Shown here in pieces: positions 23,495 through 32,026 of a DNA stretch of 64,000 nucleotides; position 1 is the stretch's first letter; each line of letters starts with the position of its first letter. Under the pieces are notes generated by a model. The model saw only the letters and a list, made by a program, of their open reading frames with translations. It ran no database searches and was not told the origin of the DNA. The position numbers and the translations under genes are program-made. This DNA is from Brevundimonas sp. PAMC22021 (GTDB lineage Bacteria; Pseudomonadota; Alphaproteobacteria; Caulobacterales; Caulobacteraceae): NCBI RefSeq assembly GCF_019443405.1, contig NZ_CP080376.1, positions 682,001 to 746,000 of the forward strand. The letters are read 5' to 3'.

Positions 23495-24946
23495 TCAGCG
23501 TTTGATGCTGATCAATTCGGCCAGCATTTCGTCGGCCGTGGTGATGATCTTGGACGACGCCGAATAGGCGCGCTGGGTGGTGATCAGGCCGGTGAATTCG
23601 CTGGACAGATCGACCGTCGAAGCTTCGAGTTGCGATGAACCCAGAACGCCCGCGCCGCCCGTGCCCGCGGTCTTCAGGTTGTAAGTGCCCGACTGCTGGC
23701 TGACCCGGTAAGCGTTGCCGTTGACCTGGCTCAGGCTGTCGGGGCTGGGGAAGGTGGCGATGGCGACCTGGGCGATCTGGCGGGTCACGCCATTGTCGAA
23801 GATGGCGGTGACAAAGCCGTTTTCGTCGATCTGCACCTCGGTCAGGCTGCCGAAGTTGGTGCCGTTGGTCTGAACCGCCTGCACGACCGACGCGCTGTCA
23901 TACTGGGTCAGGCCGCCGGCGGCGTTGGTCAGGTCGAAGGCGATCGTCTGGTCGTCGATGCCCAGGCCGCCCGCCCAGGACACGGCGCCGGCCGCCGGGG
24001 TGCTGTCCGACGCGCCGAACGTCAGGATGGCGTTGGCGGGATCGGCGAACAGGGCGTTGGCGCCCAGCGCCGCCATCGCCGCAGTGTCCAGTCGTCCATC
24101 CTGGGTGAAGGCGACCAGACCGGTCTTGATCTGGCCGTTGGTGAGACCCGCGCCCGTCTGGACGCTGTCGGCGGGAACCGCCCGCATCTCGGCGTACCAT
24201 TGGTTCGGCGTGGTGCTCTTCAGGAACGATATGGCGACAGTGCGCTGTCCGCCCTTGGAGTCCGAGATCGGAATGGTGACCTCGAAGTCCGGCTTGACGC
24301 CGACGCCGTTGTCGGGGTCGTACATAGCCATGGAGTTGGTGGCCGGGCTGTAGGCATTGGGGCCGGGCACGGCGAGGGCGGCGTCGCGAGCCTCGGGCGA
24401 GATCGTCTGGCTGGACTTCAGGTTCGCGTTCAGCTGGGCGCGGCTTGTCGCCTCGGCCGTGCCGCCGACGGAGCCGACGTTGATGGTGGACAGGCGGTTC
24501 AGGTCCGACGGATCGGTGGTGATTACGCCGTTGTCGTCGACCGGCCAGCCCTGCAGATACAGGCCGGCGGTGTTCTTCAAATAGCCGAACTCATCGACCT
24601 TGAACGAGCCGGCGCGGGTGAACAGGCGCGCGTCGGTCGGCGTCAGACCTTCGGCCTTCTGCGTCACCACAAAGAAGCCCTGGCCGGCGATGCCGAGGTC
24701 GGTCGAGGAGGTGGTCGACTGAAGCTGCCCGGTCTGGCTGATGTTGTGACGCGCGACCGAGGTGACGCCGCCGGCCGAATAGCCGGTGTAGACGCTCTGG
24801 GTGTTCACCACTGTGGAGAAGTCGGCCTGGCTGCGCTTGTAGCCCACCGTGTTCACGTTCGCGATGTTCTGCGAGATGGAGGCGAGGGCGGCGGAGTTGG
24901 CCCGCAGGCCCGAAACGCCCGCCAGCATGGCGCTGTTGATGCTCAT
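23495..24946 (-). CDS. flgE: Flagellar hook protein FlgE
   Basis: A 483-residue protein that polymerises into the flagellar hook. The N-terminal rod/hook motif ANSAALASISQNIANVNTVGYKRSQADFSTVV and the C-terminal LEASTVDLSSEFTGLITTQRAYSASSKIITTADEMLAELISIKR are typical. In between are STDLGIAGQGFFVV, LFTRAGSFKVDEFGYL and a variable surface domain. It is the last gene of the fliK-flgD-flgE group, 19 nt after flgD, and is followed by sciP on the same strand. It should depend on the sigma-54 promoter upstream of fliK. Confidence 0.96.
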   Translation of the reverse strand: MSINSAMLAGVSGLRANSAALASISQNIANVNTVGYKRSQADFSTVVNTQSVYTGYSAGGVTSVARHNISQTGQLQSTTSSTDLGIAGQGFFVVTQKAEGLTPTDARLFTRAGSFKVDEFGYLKNTAGLYLQGWPVDDNGVITTDPSDLNRLSTINVGSVGGTAEATSRAQLNANLKSSQTISPEARDAALAVPGPNAYSPATNSMAMYDPDNGVGVKPDFEVTIPISDSKGGQRTVAISFLKSTTPNQWYAEMRAVPADSVQTGAGLTNGQIKTGLVAFTQDGRLDTAAMAALGANALFADPANAILTFGASDSTPAAGAVSWAGGLGIDDQTIAFDLTNAAGGLTQYDSASVVQAVQTNGTNFGSLTEVQIDENGFVTAIFDNGVTRQIAQVAIATFPSPDSLSQVNGNAYRVSQQSGTYNLKTAGTGGAGVLGSSQLEASTVDLSSEFTGLITTQRAYSASSKIITTADEMLAELISIKR

Positions 24947-24965
24947 GTCGGATTCCTTTGCGAAG

Positions 24966-25637
24966 TCAGTTGGCTGAAGCGCGCTGTTCGATCGAGATCA
25001 GGCTCGACAGCGGCATGATGGAGTTACCGATGGTGACGTAGGGCTGGCCGTCGTAGAGCTCGACGCCGGTGACCTGGCCCTGGATCAGGGCCTGGCTGGT
25101 CACCGCCTTGCCGGCGGCGTCGGTCGCGGTGATCTTGAGGGTGTAGACGCCGCCGTCGTCGACCTGACCGCCGCCGGTGGTCTTGCCGTCCCAGGTGAAG
25201 GCGTGGATTCCCGAGGTCTTGTCGGGCGCGTCGCCCGACCAGACCACCTGGCCTGCGCCATTGACCACCTGCAGGGTCGCCTTGGAGGCGTTCGCCGCCA
25301 GCTCGTAGTTCCACTCGGCCTTGCCGTCCGTCAGTTCGGTCGCGGCCCAGACTCCGGTCGCGTCCTTGCCGATATAGGCCGCGGCGTCCGACAGGCCGCC
25401 GGCCTGCTGCCCGCCGAGCAGGCTCTTCAGCAAGGTGTTGGTCAGCAACTGCTGCTCGACTCCGGCCATCTGGGTCAGCTGGGCGGTGAACTCGTTGGAA
25501 TCGACCGGCGATAGCGGATCCTGGTTCTTCAGCTGGGTCGTCAGCAGGCTGAGAAAGGTCTCGAAGTTTGAGGCCAGGCTCTTTGTGCCGGACGAGATGG
25601 TTCCGGCGGCGGATGCGGTGGTGACGGCGTCGACCAT
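24966..25637 (-). CDS. flgD: Flagellar hook-capping/assembly protein FlgD
   Basis: A 223-residue hook cap that scaffolds FlgE assembly. The N-terminal motif FLSLLTTQLKNQDPLSPVDSNEFTAQLTQMAGVEQQL is diagnostic. The middle part has the FlgD Ig-like/tudor pattern (AELTDGKAEWNYELAAN, GIHAFTWDGKTTGGG), and the C-terminus reads YVTIGNSIMPLSSLISI-like sequence. It lies 5 nt after fliK and 19 nt before flgE on the same strand. Confidence 0.96.
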   Translation of the reverse strand: MVDAVTTASAAGTISSGTKSLASNFETFLSLLTTQLKNQDPLSPVDSNEFTAQLTQMAGVEQQLLTNTLLKSLLGGQQAGGLSDAAAYIGKDATGVWAATELTDGKAEWNYELAANASKATLQVVNGAGQVVWSGDAPDKTSGIHAFTWDGKTTGGGQVDDGGVYTLKITATDAAGKAVTSQALIQGQVTGVELYDGQPYVTIGNSIMPLSSLISIEQRASAN

Positions 25638-25642
25638 GTTCG

Positions 25643-27208
25643 TCAGACCTTCAGATCGACGCGTTCGCGCGCCAGCGACAGGTTGATCCAGGCGCCCGGC
25701 GGGGGCGCGGCGGCGATGTCGGCCTCGGCGGCCAGACGGGATGCGCCCGAGAACAGCGAGGATCGACCCCGACGATCGAACAGGCCGCCGCCGTTCTCAC
25801 CGCCGCGCGCGTCCTCGCGGTGCGAGAAGTCGAGGCCATCGCCGGCGACCTGGAAGCCGGCGTCCTGCAGCTGGCGCCGCAGTTCGTCGGCGCGGCCGCG
25901 CAGGTCCGTGGCGGCGGCGGGATTGTCGAAGGCGAGGCGCGCGGCGAGCTGGCCCGTCTCGTCGATCTCCAGGCTGACCTCCACGCGGCCGAGGTCTTCG
26001 GGCGTCAGCACCATGTCGAAGCGCGTGGAACGGCCTTCCAGGCGCGCCGCGATCTGGGCGGCGATCCGGGTCGCGGTCTCGATGGTCGTCTGCGAGAGGG
26101 TGGACATGAGGCCGAGCGGGAAGGCGGGGGCCGAGGCCTGCTGGGCAGGCGTTGGAGCGGGAGCGGTCGTGGCCGGAGGGGGCGCAGCCGGTTCGGCGGG
26201 CGCGGCCTGCGCTGTCGCGGCGTCGCTCGTCGGGGGCGTACCCACACCGCCGGTCGCGCCCGACAGCGCCGTCGCCGACTCGGCGAGCTTGGGTTTGGGA
26301 GCGACGTCGCCCTTCGGTGTGGCGGACGTGGCGGGCGAATCGCCAGGCTGAGCCGCGTTCGATGCAGACGCTTCCGCGCGCGAGCCGGATGCCATTGCGG
26401 GCGCAACAACGGGCGCCGACTGGGCGGGCGCGTCGGCGACAGCGCCCGGTTCGGCCGACTTGACGGCGATTCCAGACTCCGCGACCTGCGCGCTTCTCGA
26501 GCCGGAAGTATCCGCACCTTGGCCTTGCGCTTGGGCGAGCGGTTCTGTGGGCGGCGTCGGTGAGGCGGTTGACGGCTTGGCGGCCGTAGGACTGGCCGAG
26601 GGGGTCGCTTCTCCGGCGGGCGTCATGGGCGACGGAGCGGGAGCAGCGTCCGGGCGCCCAGCGGCCGCTCGGTTTTCTTGCTGCGAGGACGCAGGCCGAG
26701 GCGCTGACGGCGGCTCTGACGGCGGCAAGGTGGCGGCCTGGAGCGGATCGGCAACGCCCGGGCCGACCCCAGCCTCGAGCGTGGATGGCTGAGCCTCGAG
26801 CCCGTCAGGGGACATCGGAGATGCGGAAGCGGGGGGCGTTATGACGACGGGCTGCAGGGCGTCGGCAGTCGTGACGTCGGCGGTCGTGACCTCGGCGGGA
26901 GGGGGCGCTTCGGCGTCGGTCGTCTCCTCGCCCGTTGGATCTGACGCTGCTTCGGCCGGCGCCTCGGCGGATACGGTCGCTGTGGAGATCGCGGGTGCGG
27001 AGGCTGTAGTGACCGTGTCCTCAGTAGCGGGGCCGTGCTGCGCGGGCGCGGCGGACGCCTTCTTCGTATGCGCGGCGGCGGGCTCGGCGCGGTCGGTGTG
27101 CTCGGACAGGGCTTGAGCGAAGCCGGCGCCGTCGCCATCGGGGGCGGCGGACGGGGCGTTCGTCGAGGACGGCGCCGGGGGCGCGAAGGCGGCGATGGCG
27201 AGCGACAT
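25643..27208 (-). CDS. fliK: Flagellar hook-length control protein FliK-like
   Basis: A 521-residue protein with a very long Ala/Pro/Thr/Ser-rich low-complexity region (residues about 1-350). A C-terminal Flg_hook domain follows: RFDMVLTPEDLGRVEVSLEID, then LAARLAFDNPAAATDLRGRADELRRQLQDAGFQV. It sets hook length and switches export specificity. ATG at 27208 (MSLAIAAFAPPAP) is chosen, although no strong ribosome-binding site is seen. First gene of the operon, about 60 nt downstream of a sigma-54 promoter. Confidence 0.88.
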   Translation of the reverse strand: MSLAIAAFAPPAPSSTNAPSAAPDGDGAGFAQALSEHTDRAEPAAAHTKKASAAPAQHGPATEDTVTTASAPAISTATVSAEAPAEAASDPTGEETTDAEAPPPAEVTTADVTTADALQPVVITPPASASPMSPDGLEAQPSTLEAGVGPGVADPLQAATLPPSEPPSAPRPASSQQENRAAAGRPDAAPAPSPMTPAGEATPSASPTAAKPSTASPTPPTEPLAQAQGQGADTSGSRSAQVAESGIAVKSAEPGAVADAPAQSAPVVAPAMASGSRAEASASNAAQPGDSPATSATPKGDVAPKPKLAESATALSGATGGVGTPPTSDAATAQAAPAEPAAPPPATTAPAPTPAQQASAPAFPLGLMSTLSQTTIETATRIAAQIAARLEGRSTRFDMVLTPEDLGRVEVSLEIDETGQLAARLAFDNPAAATDLRGRADELRRQLQDAGFQVAGDGLDFSHREDARGGENGGGLFDRRGRSSLFSGASRLAAEADIAAAPPPGAWINLSLARERVDLKV

Positions 27209-27277
27209 GAAAAGCAGGCGGCCGATACAAAGAAGTGGGGCGGCGCCTGCTGCGCCTGGGCATTCCACCCTCACGTC

Positions 27278-27293
27278 GCAAGCGGCGGGCCAT
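27278..27293 (-). promoter_or_regulatory. Sigma-54 promoter for fliK-flgD-flgE
   Basis: Minus strand ATGGCCCGCCGCTTGC: GG (27291-27290) and GC (27279-27278) are separated by exactly 10 nt, within TGGC-N8-TTGC. It differs from the strong consensus TGGCAC-N5-TTGC at one position in the -24 element. It lies about 70 nt before the fliK start. Class III hook genes in Caulobacter depend on sigma-54. Confidence 0.75.
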
Positions 27294-27437
27294 ACGCCCC
27301 ATCCGGCATAAGTATCTGTCTTACAAGGAATATGGATTAGGCCGACGGCTGCGCGACGCTAGCGATCGGTCGCTTTTTGCCGCCCCGACGTCGCCTTTTG
27401 CCGCCCTTGCCGCAGGGGCGGTCGGCCGACGCCGCGA

Positions 27438-27453
27438 TTGGCCCGCCGTTTGC
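27438..27453 (+). promoter_or_regulatory. Sigma-54 promoter for flgK-flgL
   Basis: Plus strand TTGGCCCGCCGTTTGC: GG (27440-27441) and GC (27452-27453) are separated by 10 nt. The core is identical to the divergent fliK promoter except for one base. It lies 150 nt before the flgK start, leaving a long leader. Confidence 0.75.
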
Positions 27454-27602
27454 GCGGATGACAGCGCCATGTGGATCGCACCAAACCTGTTTCCTCGAAA
27501 AGACAAGGACTTGCTGTCGCTCGTTCGCGCGGGCGCCAGGCAGGAAGTGCATGGCGGCGGGAACGGCTTGCCGGGCGCCGGCGCCACGAAGGAGGGCCGC
27601 GC

Positions 27603-29726
27603 ATGTCGCTGACGTCCATCATGAACATCGCCAACTCGGGGATGCACGCGGCGCAGACGCAGCTGCGCGTGGTCTCCGACAACGTGGCGAACGTCAACAC
27701 GCCGGGCTACGTCCGCAAGATCGCCGACCAGCAGTCCACGGCGACGCAGGGCATCGGCTCGGGCGTCGAGGTGGCGCGCATCCGGCTGGCGACCGACAGG
27801 TTCCTGCAGGCGGCCAGCCTGAACGCCGGCGCCGAGGCCGGACGGCAGGGCGTGCGCTATGAACTGTTCGACCGCATCCAGACGTTGTTCGGCGATCCCA
27901 GCGGCGACAACAGCTTCTTCACCGGCGTCGACGACCTGTTCGCGGCGTTTTCGTCGGTGTCGGAAAGCCCCACGTCCTCGCCGCTGCGCCAGGACATCCT
28001 GTACCAGGCCCAGGCTCTGTTCGATCAGGGCGCGAGCATCGGCAAGAACATCCAGGCGGCGCGCGAAGAGGCGGACGGGCGGCTGCGCACGGCCGTGGAC
28101 ACCGCCAACGACCTGCTGGGTCAGATCGAGGATCTGAACAAGACCATCGCGGCGGCGGCAGCCACCGGCGACGACGCTACGGGGTCGCAGACCACCCAAG
28201 CGACCCTGCTTGGCCGGTTGTCGCAGTTGATGGACATCAAGGTGACGGGCCGCGCCAACGGCGGCGTGATGGTGCGCACCGGCACGGGCACGCTGCTGGC
28301 CGGGCAGGGGCATGCGACATTGGCCTATTCGCCGGCGGGGTCGGTGGACGGGCGGACGGCCTTCAACGAAATCTGGATCACCGAGCCGGGCGGTCAGAAG
28401 CGGGCCCTGCTGGACTCCGTCGCTTCGGGCGAGATCAAGGGGCTGGTCGAACTGCGCGACGTGGATGCGCCGGCCGCGGCCGAGCGGCTGGGCGAGCTGA
28501 TGTCCAAGGTCGCCGACGAGCTGAACCGCGCGCACAATGCGAACTCTTCCGTTCCGGCGCCGACCAGCCTGAACGGGCGCAACACAGGCCAGTCCTGGGC
28601 CACCGCCATCGCCGGTTTCACCGGAACCACCAATATCGCGACAACCAACGCGGCTGGCGTCGTGCAGCAGCGGGCCGAGATCGTCTTTGGCGCAGGCGGC
28701 GCGATCACCATCAACGGCGCGATGTCCTCGGCGGCGAACTTCGAAGCCGACCTGGAGGCGGCGCTGGGCGGACAGGTGGATTTCCGCTTCCAGAACGGCG
28801 CAATGAGCCTGACCAGCATGGGCGCGAACGGCATCGCCATCGCCGACGACGCCAATGCGCCGGCGACCAAGGTCGGGCGCGGCTTTTCGCACTTTTTCGG
28901 TCTGAACGATCTGGTGACCACGACGCAGCCGGCCTTCTATGAGACTGGTCTGAGCGGAGCCTCCTCTCTCGGCCTGGCGGCCGGAGGGTCGTTGACGCTG
29001 CGCTTCACCGGCGAGAGCGGGTCCAAGCTGAAGGATGTGGCGATCGCCGCTCCGGCTGGCGCGGCGACGGTGAACGACCTTCTGGCGGCGTTGAACAATC
29101 CTGCGACGGGCGCGGGTCGATACGGTCAGTTCTCGCTGGACGCGGCTACCGGCGCCCTGACGTTCAAGGGCGCGGGATCGCCGGCCCCGACGCTGTCGGT
29201 GCTGGACGACACCACCAGCCAGAGCGCCTCGGGCGTGTCGGTCAGCGCGCTGTTCGGCATCGGCGGCGGCGTGCGGGCGGCGAGAACGGGCGGGCTGACG
29301 TTGCGCGGCGACATCCAGGCGGATTCCACAAAGCTGGCGCTGGCGCGGCTGAACCTCGGTGCGGCGGCGGGAACGCCCGCCCTGACCAGCAACGACGGCT
29401 CCGGCGCTCTGCTGCTGGCGGACGCGGGCAAGGCGACGGCGCGCTTCGACGGCGCCGGAGGATCGGCTGCAACATCGACCTCCATCACGCGCTACGCCGC
29501 CGACTTCTCAGGCGACATCGGCAGCAAGGCCGCCGCCGCCGAGTCGCGCAAGGACAGCGCCGAGGCCCTGCTGACCGAGGCCCAGGCGCGCCAGACCGCG
29601 CATGAGGGCGTCAACCTCGATGAAGAACTGGTGATGATGACCACCTATCAGCAGGCCTTCAACGCCTCGGCGCGGCTGATCCAGGCGGCCAAGGACATGT
29701 ACGACACCTTGCTGGGGATGATCTGA
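27603..29726 (+). CDS. flgK: Flagellar hook-associated protein 1, FlgK
   Basis: A 707-residue hook-filament junction protein. The N-terminal motif SLTSIMNIANSGMHAAQTQL, then VVSDNVANVNTPGYVRK, and the C-terminal NLDEELVMMTTYQQAFNASARLIQAAKDMYDTLLGM are diagnostic. ATG at 27603 has a strong AAGGAGGG site. Its stop overlaps the flgL start (ATGA), so the pair is translationally coupled. Expression should start at the sigma-54 promoter at 27438. Confidence 0.95.
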   Translation: MSLTSIMNIANSGMHAAQTQLRVVSDNVANVNTPGYVRKIADQQSTATQGIGSGVEVARIRLATDRFLQAASLNAGAEAGRQGVRYELFDRIQTLFGDPSGDNSFFTGVDDLFAAFSSVSESPTSSPLRQDILYQAQALFDQGASIGKNIQAAREEADGRLRTAVDTANDLLGQIEDLNKTIAAAAATGDDATGSQTTQATLLGRLSQLMDIKVTGRANGGVMVRTGTGTLLAGQGHATLAYSPAGSVDGRTAFNEIWITEPGGQKRALLDSVASGEIKGLVELRDVDAPAAAERLGELMSKVADELNRAHNANSSVPAPTSLNGRNTGQSWATAIAGFTGTTNIATTNAAGVVQQRAEIVFGAGGAITINGAMSSAANFEADLEAALGGQVDFRFQNGAMSLTSMGANGIAIADDANAPATKVGRGFSHFFGLNDLVTTTQPAFYETGLSGASSLGLAAGGSLTLRFTGESGSKLKDVAIAAPAGAATVNDLLAALNNPATGAGRYGQFSLDAATGALTFKGAGSPAPTLSVLDDTTSQSASGVSVSALFGIGGGVRAARTGGLTLRGDIQADSTKLALARLNLGAAAGTPALTSNDGSGALLLADAGKATARFDGAGGSAATSTSITRYAADFSGDIGSKAAAAESRKDSAEALLTEAQARQTAHEGVNLDEELVMMTTYQQAFNASARLIQAAKDMYDTLLGMI

Positions 29727-30730
29727 TGACCCGCGTCTCGACCATGGGCAACTACCAGTCGGCGTTGCTGGACCTGATGAAGGCGCAGGGCCGCCAGCAG
29801 CTTGCGCAGGACCGGCTGGACAGCGAAAAGATCGCCACCGACTCCAAGGGCTATGGCCGGGCGTCGCAGAACATCACGGCGCTGAAGGCGACGCAGAGCC
29901 GGCTGGCCGGCTTTGTCGCCTCGGGCGAGGCGGTGGAGGCGCGGCTGGCGTCGCAGGACATCGCCCTGACCCGCGTCGGGGACGGCGGGACCGGCGCGCG
30001 CGAGGCCATCGCCACCGCCATCGCGGCCGGGCGGCTGGAAGGCCTGATGGGCGAGCTGCAGGGCCATTTCCAGACCATGCAGTCCGGCCTGAACTTCTCG
30101 CACCAGGGTCAGTTCCTGCTGGGCGGGGGCTTGGGCGACACGCCGCCGGCGACGGCCGACAGCCTCGCCGCCCTGGCGGCCGCGCCGGACGTGGCTTCCG
30201 TCTTTGGCAATGACCGGCAGGCGCAGAAATCGCGCATCGGCGAGGCCACGACCCTGACGACCGGCTTTCTGGCCGACGACGTCGGGGCGGCGTTGACCGA
30301 GGTCTTTCGCAACATCCAGAGGTATCAGAACGGCGATCCCGTCACGATTACCGATCCGACCACAGGCTTGCCGGAAACCTATACGCCGGCCGTCGTGCCG
30401 CCGCGGACGACCGCCGCCGGCAACATCGACGGCTCGCCATCCGACGATGTGACGGCCTTCCTGACCAAGCAGATGCAACTGCTGGACAAGGCCAATGTCG
30501 CGGTTACGGGCGCCACGGCTCGCAACGGCCTGATGCAGAACCAGGTCAAGGACGCCCTGGCCGGCCACCAGGCGCAGCAGACCTCGCTGACCAAGATGCT
30601 GGACACAAAGACCGGCTATGATCCGGCGCAGGCCATCACCGATCTGCAGCTGGCGGATGTGGCGATCCAGGCGTCCGCTCAGGTGATCGTGTCGCTGAAG
30701 TCGACGTCGTTGCTGGACCTGCTGCGCTGA
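29726..30730 (+). CDS. flgL: Flagellar hook-associated protein 3, FlgL
   Basis: A 334-residue junction protein, homologous to flagellin at both ends. The N-terminal part MTRVSTMGNYQSALLDLMKAQGRQQLAQDRLDSEKIATDSKGYG is typical of alphaproteobacterial FlgL, and the C-terminal helix ends DLQLADVAIQASAQVIVSLKSTSLLDLL. It is coupled to flgK by a 4-nt overlap. The stop lies 55 nt before the SOS-type radical SAM gene. Confidence 0.92.
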   Translation: MTRVSTMGNYQSALLDLMKAQGRQQLAQDRLDSEKIATDSKGYGRASQNITALKATQSRLAGFVASGEAVEARLASQDIALTRVGDGGTGAREAIATAIAAGRLEGLMGELQGHFQTMQSGLNFSHQGQFLLGGGLGDTPPATADSLAALAAAPDVASVFGNDRQAQKSRIGEATTLTTGFLADDVGAALTEVFRNIQRYQNGDPVTITDPTTGLPETYTPAVVPPRTTAAGNIDGSPSDDVTAFLTKQMQLLDKANVAVTGATARNGLMQNQVKDALAGHQAQQTSLTKMLDTKTGYDPAQAITDLQLADVAIQASAQVIVSLKSTSLLDLLR

Positions 30731-30768
30731 TTTCCTGAACGGCCACGCTGGACGTGGTCAGCGTTCCG

Positions 30769-30783
30769 GAACATATACGGAAC
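30769..30783 (-). promoter_or_regulatory. LexA (SOS) box upstream of the radical SAM repair gene
   Basis: On the minus strand GTTC-CGTATAT-GTTC (plus strand GAAC-ATATACG-GAAC) is an exact match to the alphaproteobacterial SOS box GTTC-N7-GTTC. It ends 2 nt before the start codon at 30785, so a bound LexA would cover the translation start region. Confidence 0.8.
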
Positions 30784-30784
30784 A

Positions 30785-32026
30785 ATGGCGCAGATCGATC
30801 TCAGGCGTAAGCTGTCCGTCCTGGCTGACGCCGCCAAATATGACGCTTCCTGCGCCTCGTCTGGATCGAGCAAGCGCGACTCGACCGGCGGCAAGGGCAT
30901 GGGCTCCACCGAGGGCATGGGCATTTGCCATGCCTACACGCCGGATGGGCGATGCGTGTCCTTGCTCAAGATTCTGCTGACCAACTTCTGCATCTACGAC
31001 TGCGCCTATTGCATCAACCGCGTGTCCTCGAACGTGGAGCGGGCGCGGTTCAGCGTGCAGGAAGTCGTCGATCTGACGCTGAACTTCTACAAGCGCAACT
31101 ATATCGAAGGGCTGTTCCTGTCGTCGGGCATCATCCGCTCTGGCGACTATACGATGGAGCAGCTGGTGCTGGTGGCCAAGACGCTGCGGGAGGTCCACGA
31201 CTTTCGCGGCTATATCCACCTGAAGCTGATCCCGGAAGCCGATCCGAAGCTGGTGGAGGCGGCGGGCCTCTACGCCGATCGCCTCAGCGCCAACATCGAG
31301 CTGCCGCGCGACGAGGCGCTGGCGAGGCTGGCCCCACAAAAGGATGTGAGCGTCATCAAGAAGGCGATGGGGCAGGTGCGGCTCAAGGTCGAGGAGGCCC
31401 GGCCGCAGAAGCGCGAGAAAGCCCGTCCGCCGCGCTTCGCGCCCGGCGGACAGAGCACCCAGCTGATCATCGGCGCGGACGGCGCGCCGGATACGGAAAT
31501 CCTGGATCGAAGCGCCTCGCTGTATGGCGGGTATGGCTTGCGGCGCGTCTATTATTCGGCGTTCAGCCCGATCCCGGACGCGAGTTCCAGCCTGCCCCTG
31601 GCCAAGCCGCCGCTGATGCGCGAGCACAGGCTGTATCAGGCCGACTGGCTGATGCGCTTCTATGGATTTTCCGCGCCGGAGATCGGTGAGGCGGCGACGG
31701 GTGGCATGCTGGACCTGGCGGTCGATCCAAAGCTCGCCTGGGCGCTGAACCGGCGCGAGCAGTTCCCGGTCGACGTGAACCTGGCGCCGCGCGAGATGCT
31801 GCTGCGGGTGCCCGGATTGGGGGTCAAGTCGGTCGACAAGATCGTTTCGGTGCGGCGCTATCGCACCCTGCGGCTCGAAGACGTGGCGCGGCTGACGCGG
31901 TCGCTGGACAAGGTGCGACCGTTCATCACCACGTTGGACTGGACGCCGGGCGGGCTGACGGACGCGGCGGACCTGCGCGCGCGAGTGGCGCCGGTGGCGG
32001 AGCCGCAGCAGCTGAGCCTGTTCTGA
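30785..32026 (+). CDS. Putative DNA modification/repair radical SAM protein (TIGR03916-type)
   Basis: A 413-residue protein. The radical SAM cluster motif is FCIYDCAYC (CxxxCxxC), preceded by GICHAYTPDGRCVSLLKILLTN and followed by GLFLSSGIIRSGDYTMEQL. The C-terminal part has a helix-hairpin-helix-like DNA-binding segment (NLAPREMLLRVPGLGVKSVDKIVSVRRYRTLRLEDVARL). Such proteins always pair with DUF4130/UdgX-type partners; the chemistry is not established, though repair of a DNA lesion is assumed. Its stop overlaps the start of the partner gene by 1 nt, and a LexA box lies directly upstream. Confidence 0.88.
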   Translation: MAQIDLRRKLSVLADAAKYDASCASSGSSKRDSTGGKGMGSTEGMGICHAYTPDGRCVSLLKILLTNFCIYDCAYCINRVSSNVERARFSVQEVVDLTLNFYKRNYIEGLFLSSGIIRSGDYTMEQLVLVAKTLREVHDFRGYIHLKLIPEADPKLVEAAGLYADRLSANIELPRDEALARLAPQKDVSVIKKAMGQVRLKVEEARPQKREKARPPRFAPGGQSTQLIIGADGAPDTEILDRSASLYGGYGLRRVYYSAFSPIPDASSSLPLAKPPLMREHRLYQADWLMRFYGFSAPEIGEAATGGMLDLAVDPKLAWALNRREQFPVDVNLAPREMLLRVPGLGVKSVDKIVSVRRYRTLRLEDVARLTRSLDKVRPFITTLDWTPGGLTDAADLRARVAPVAEPQQLSLF

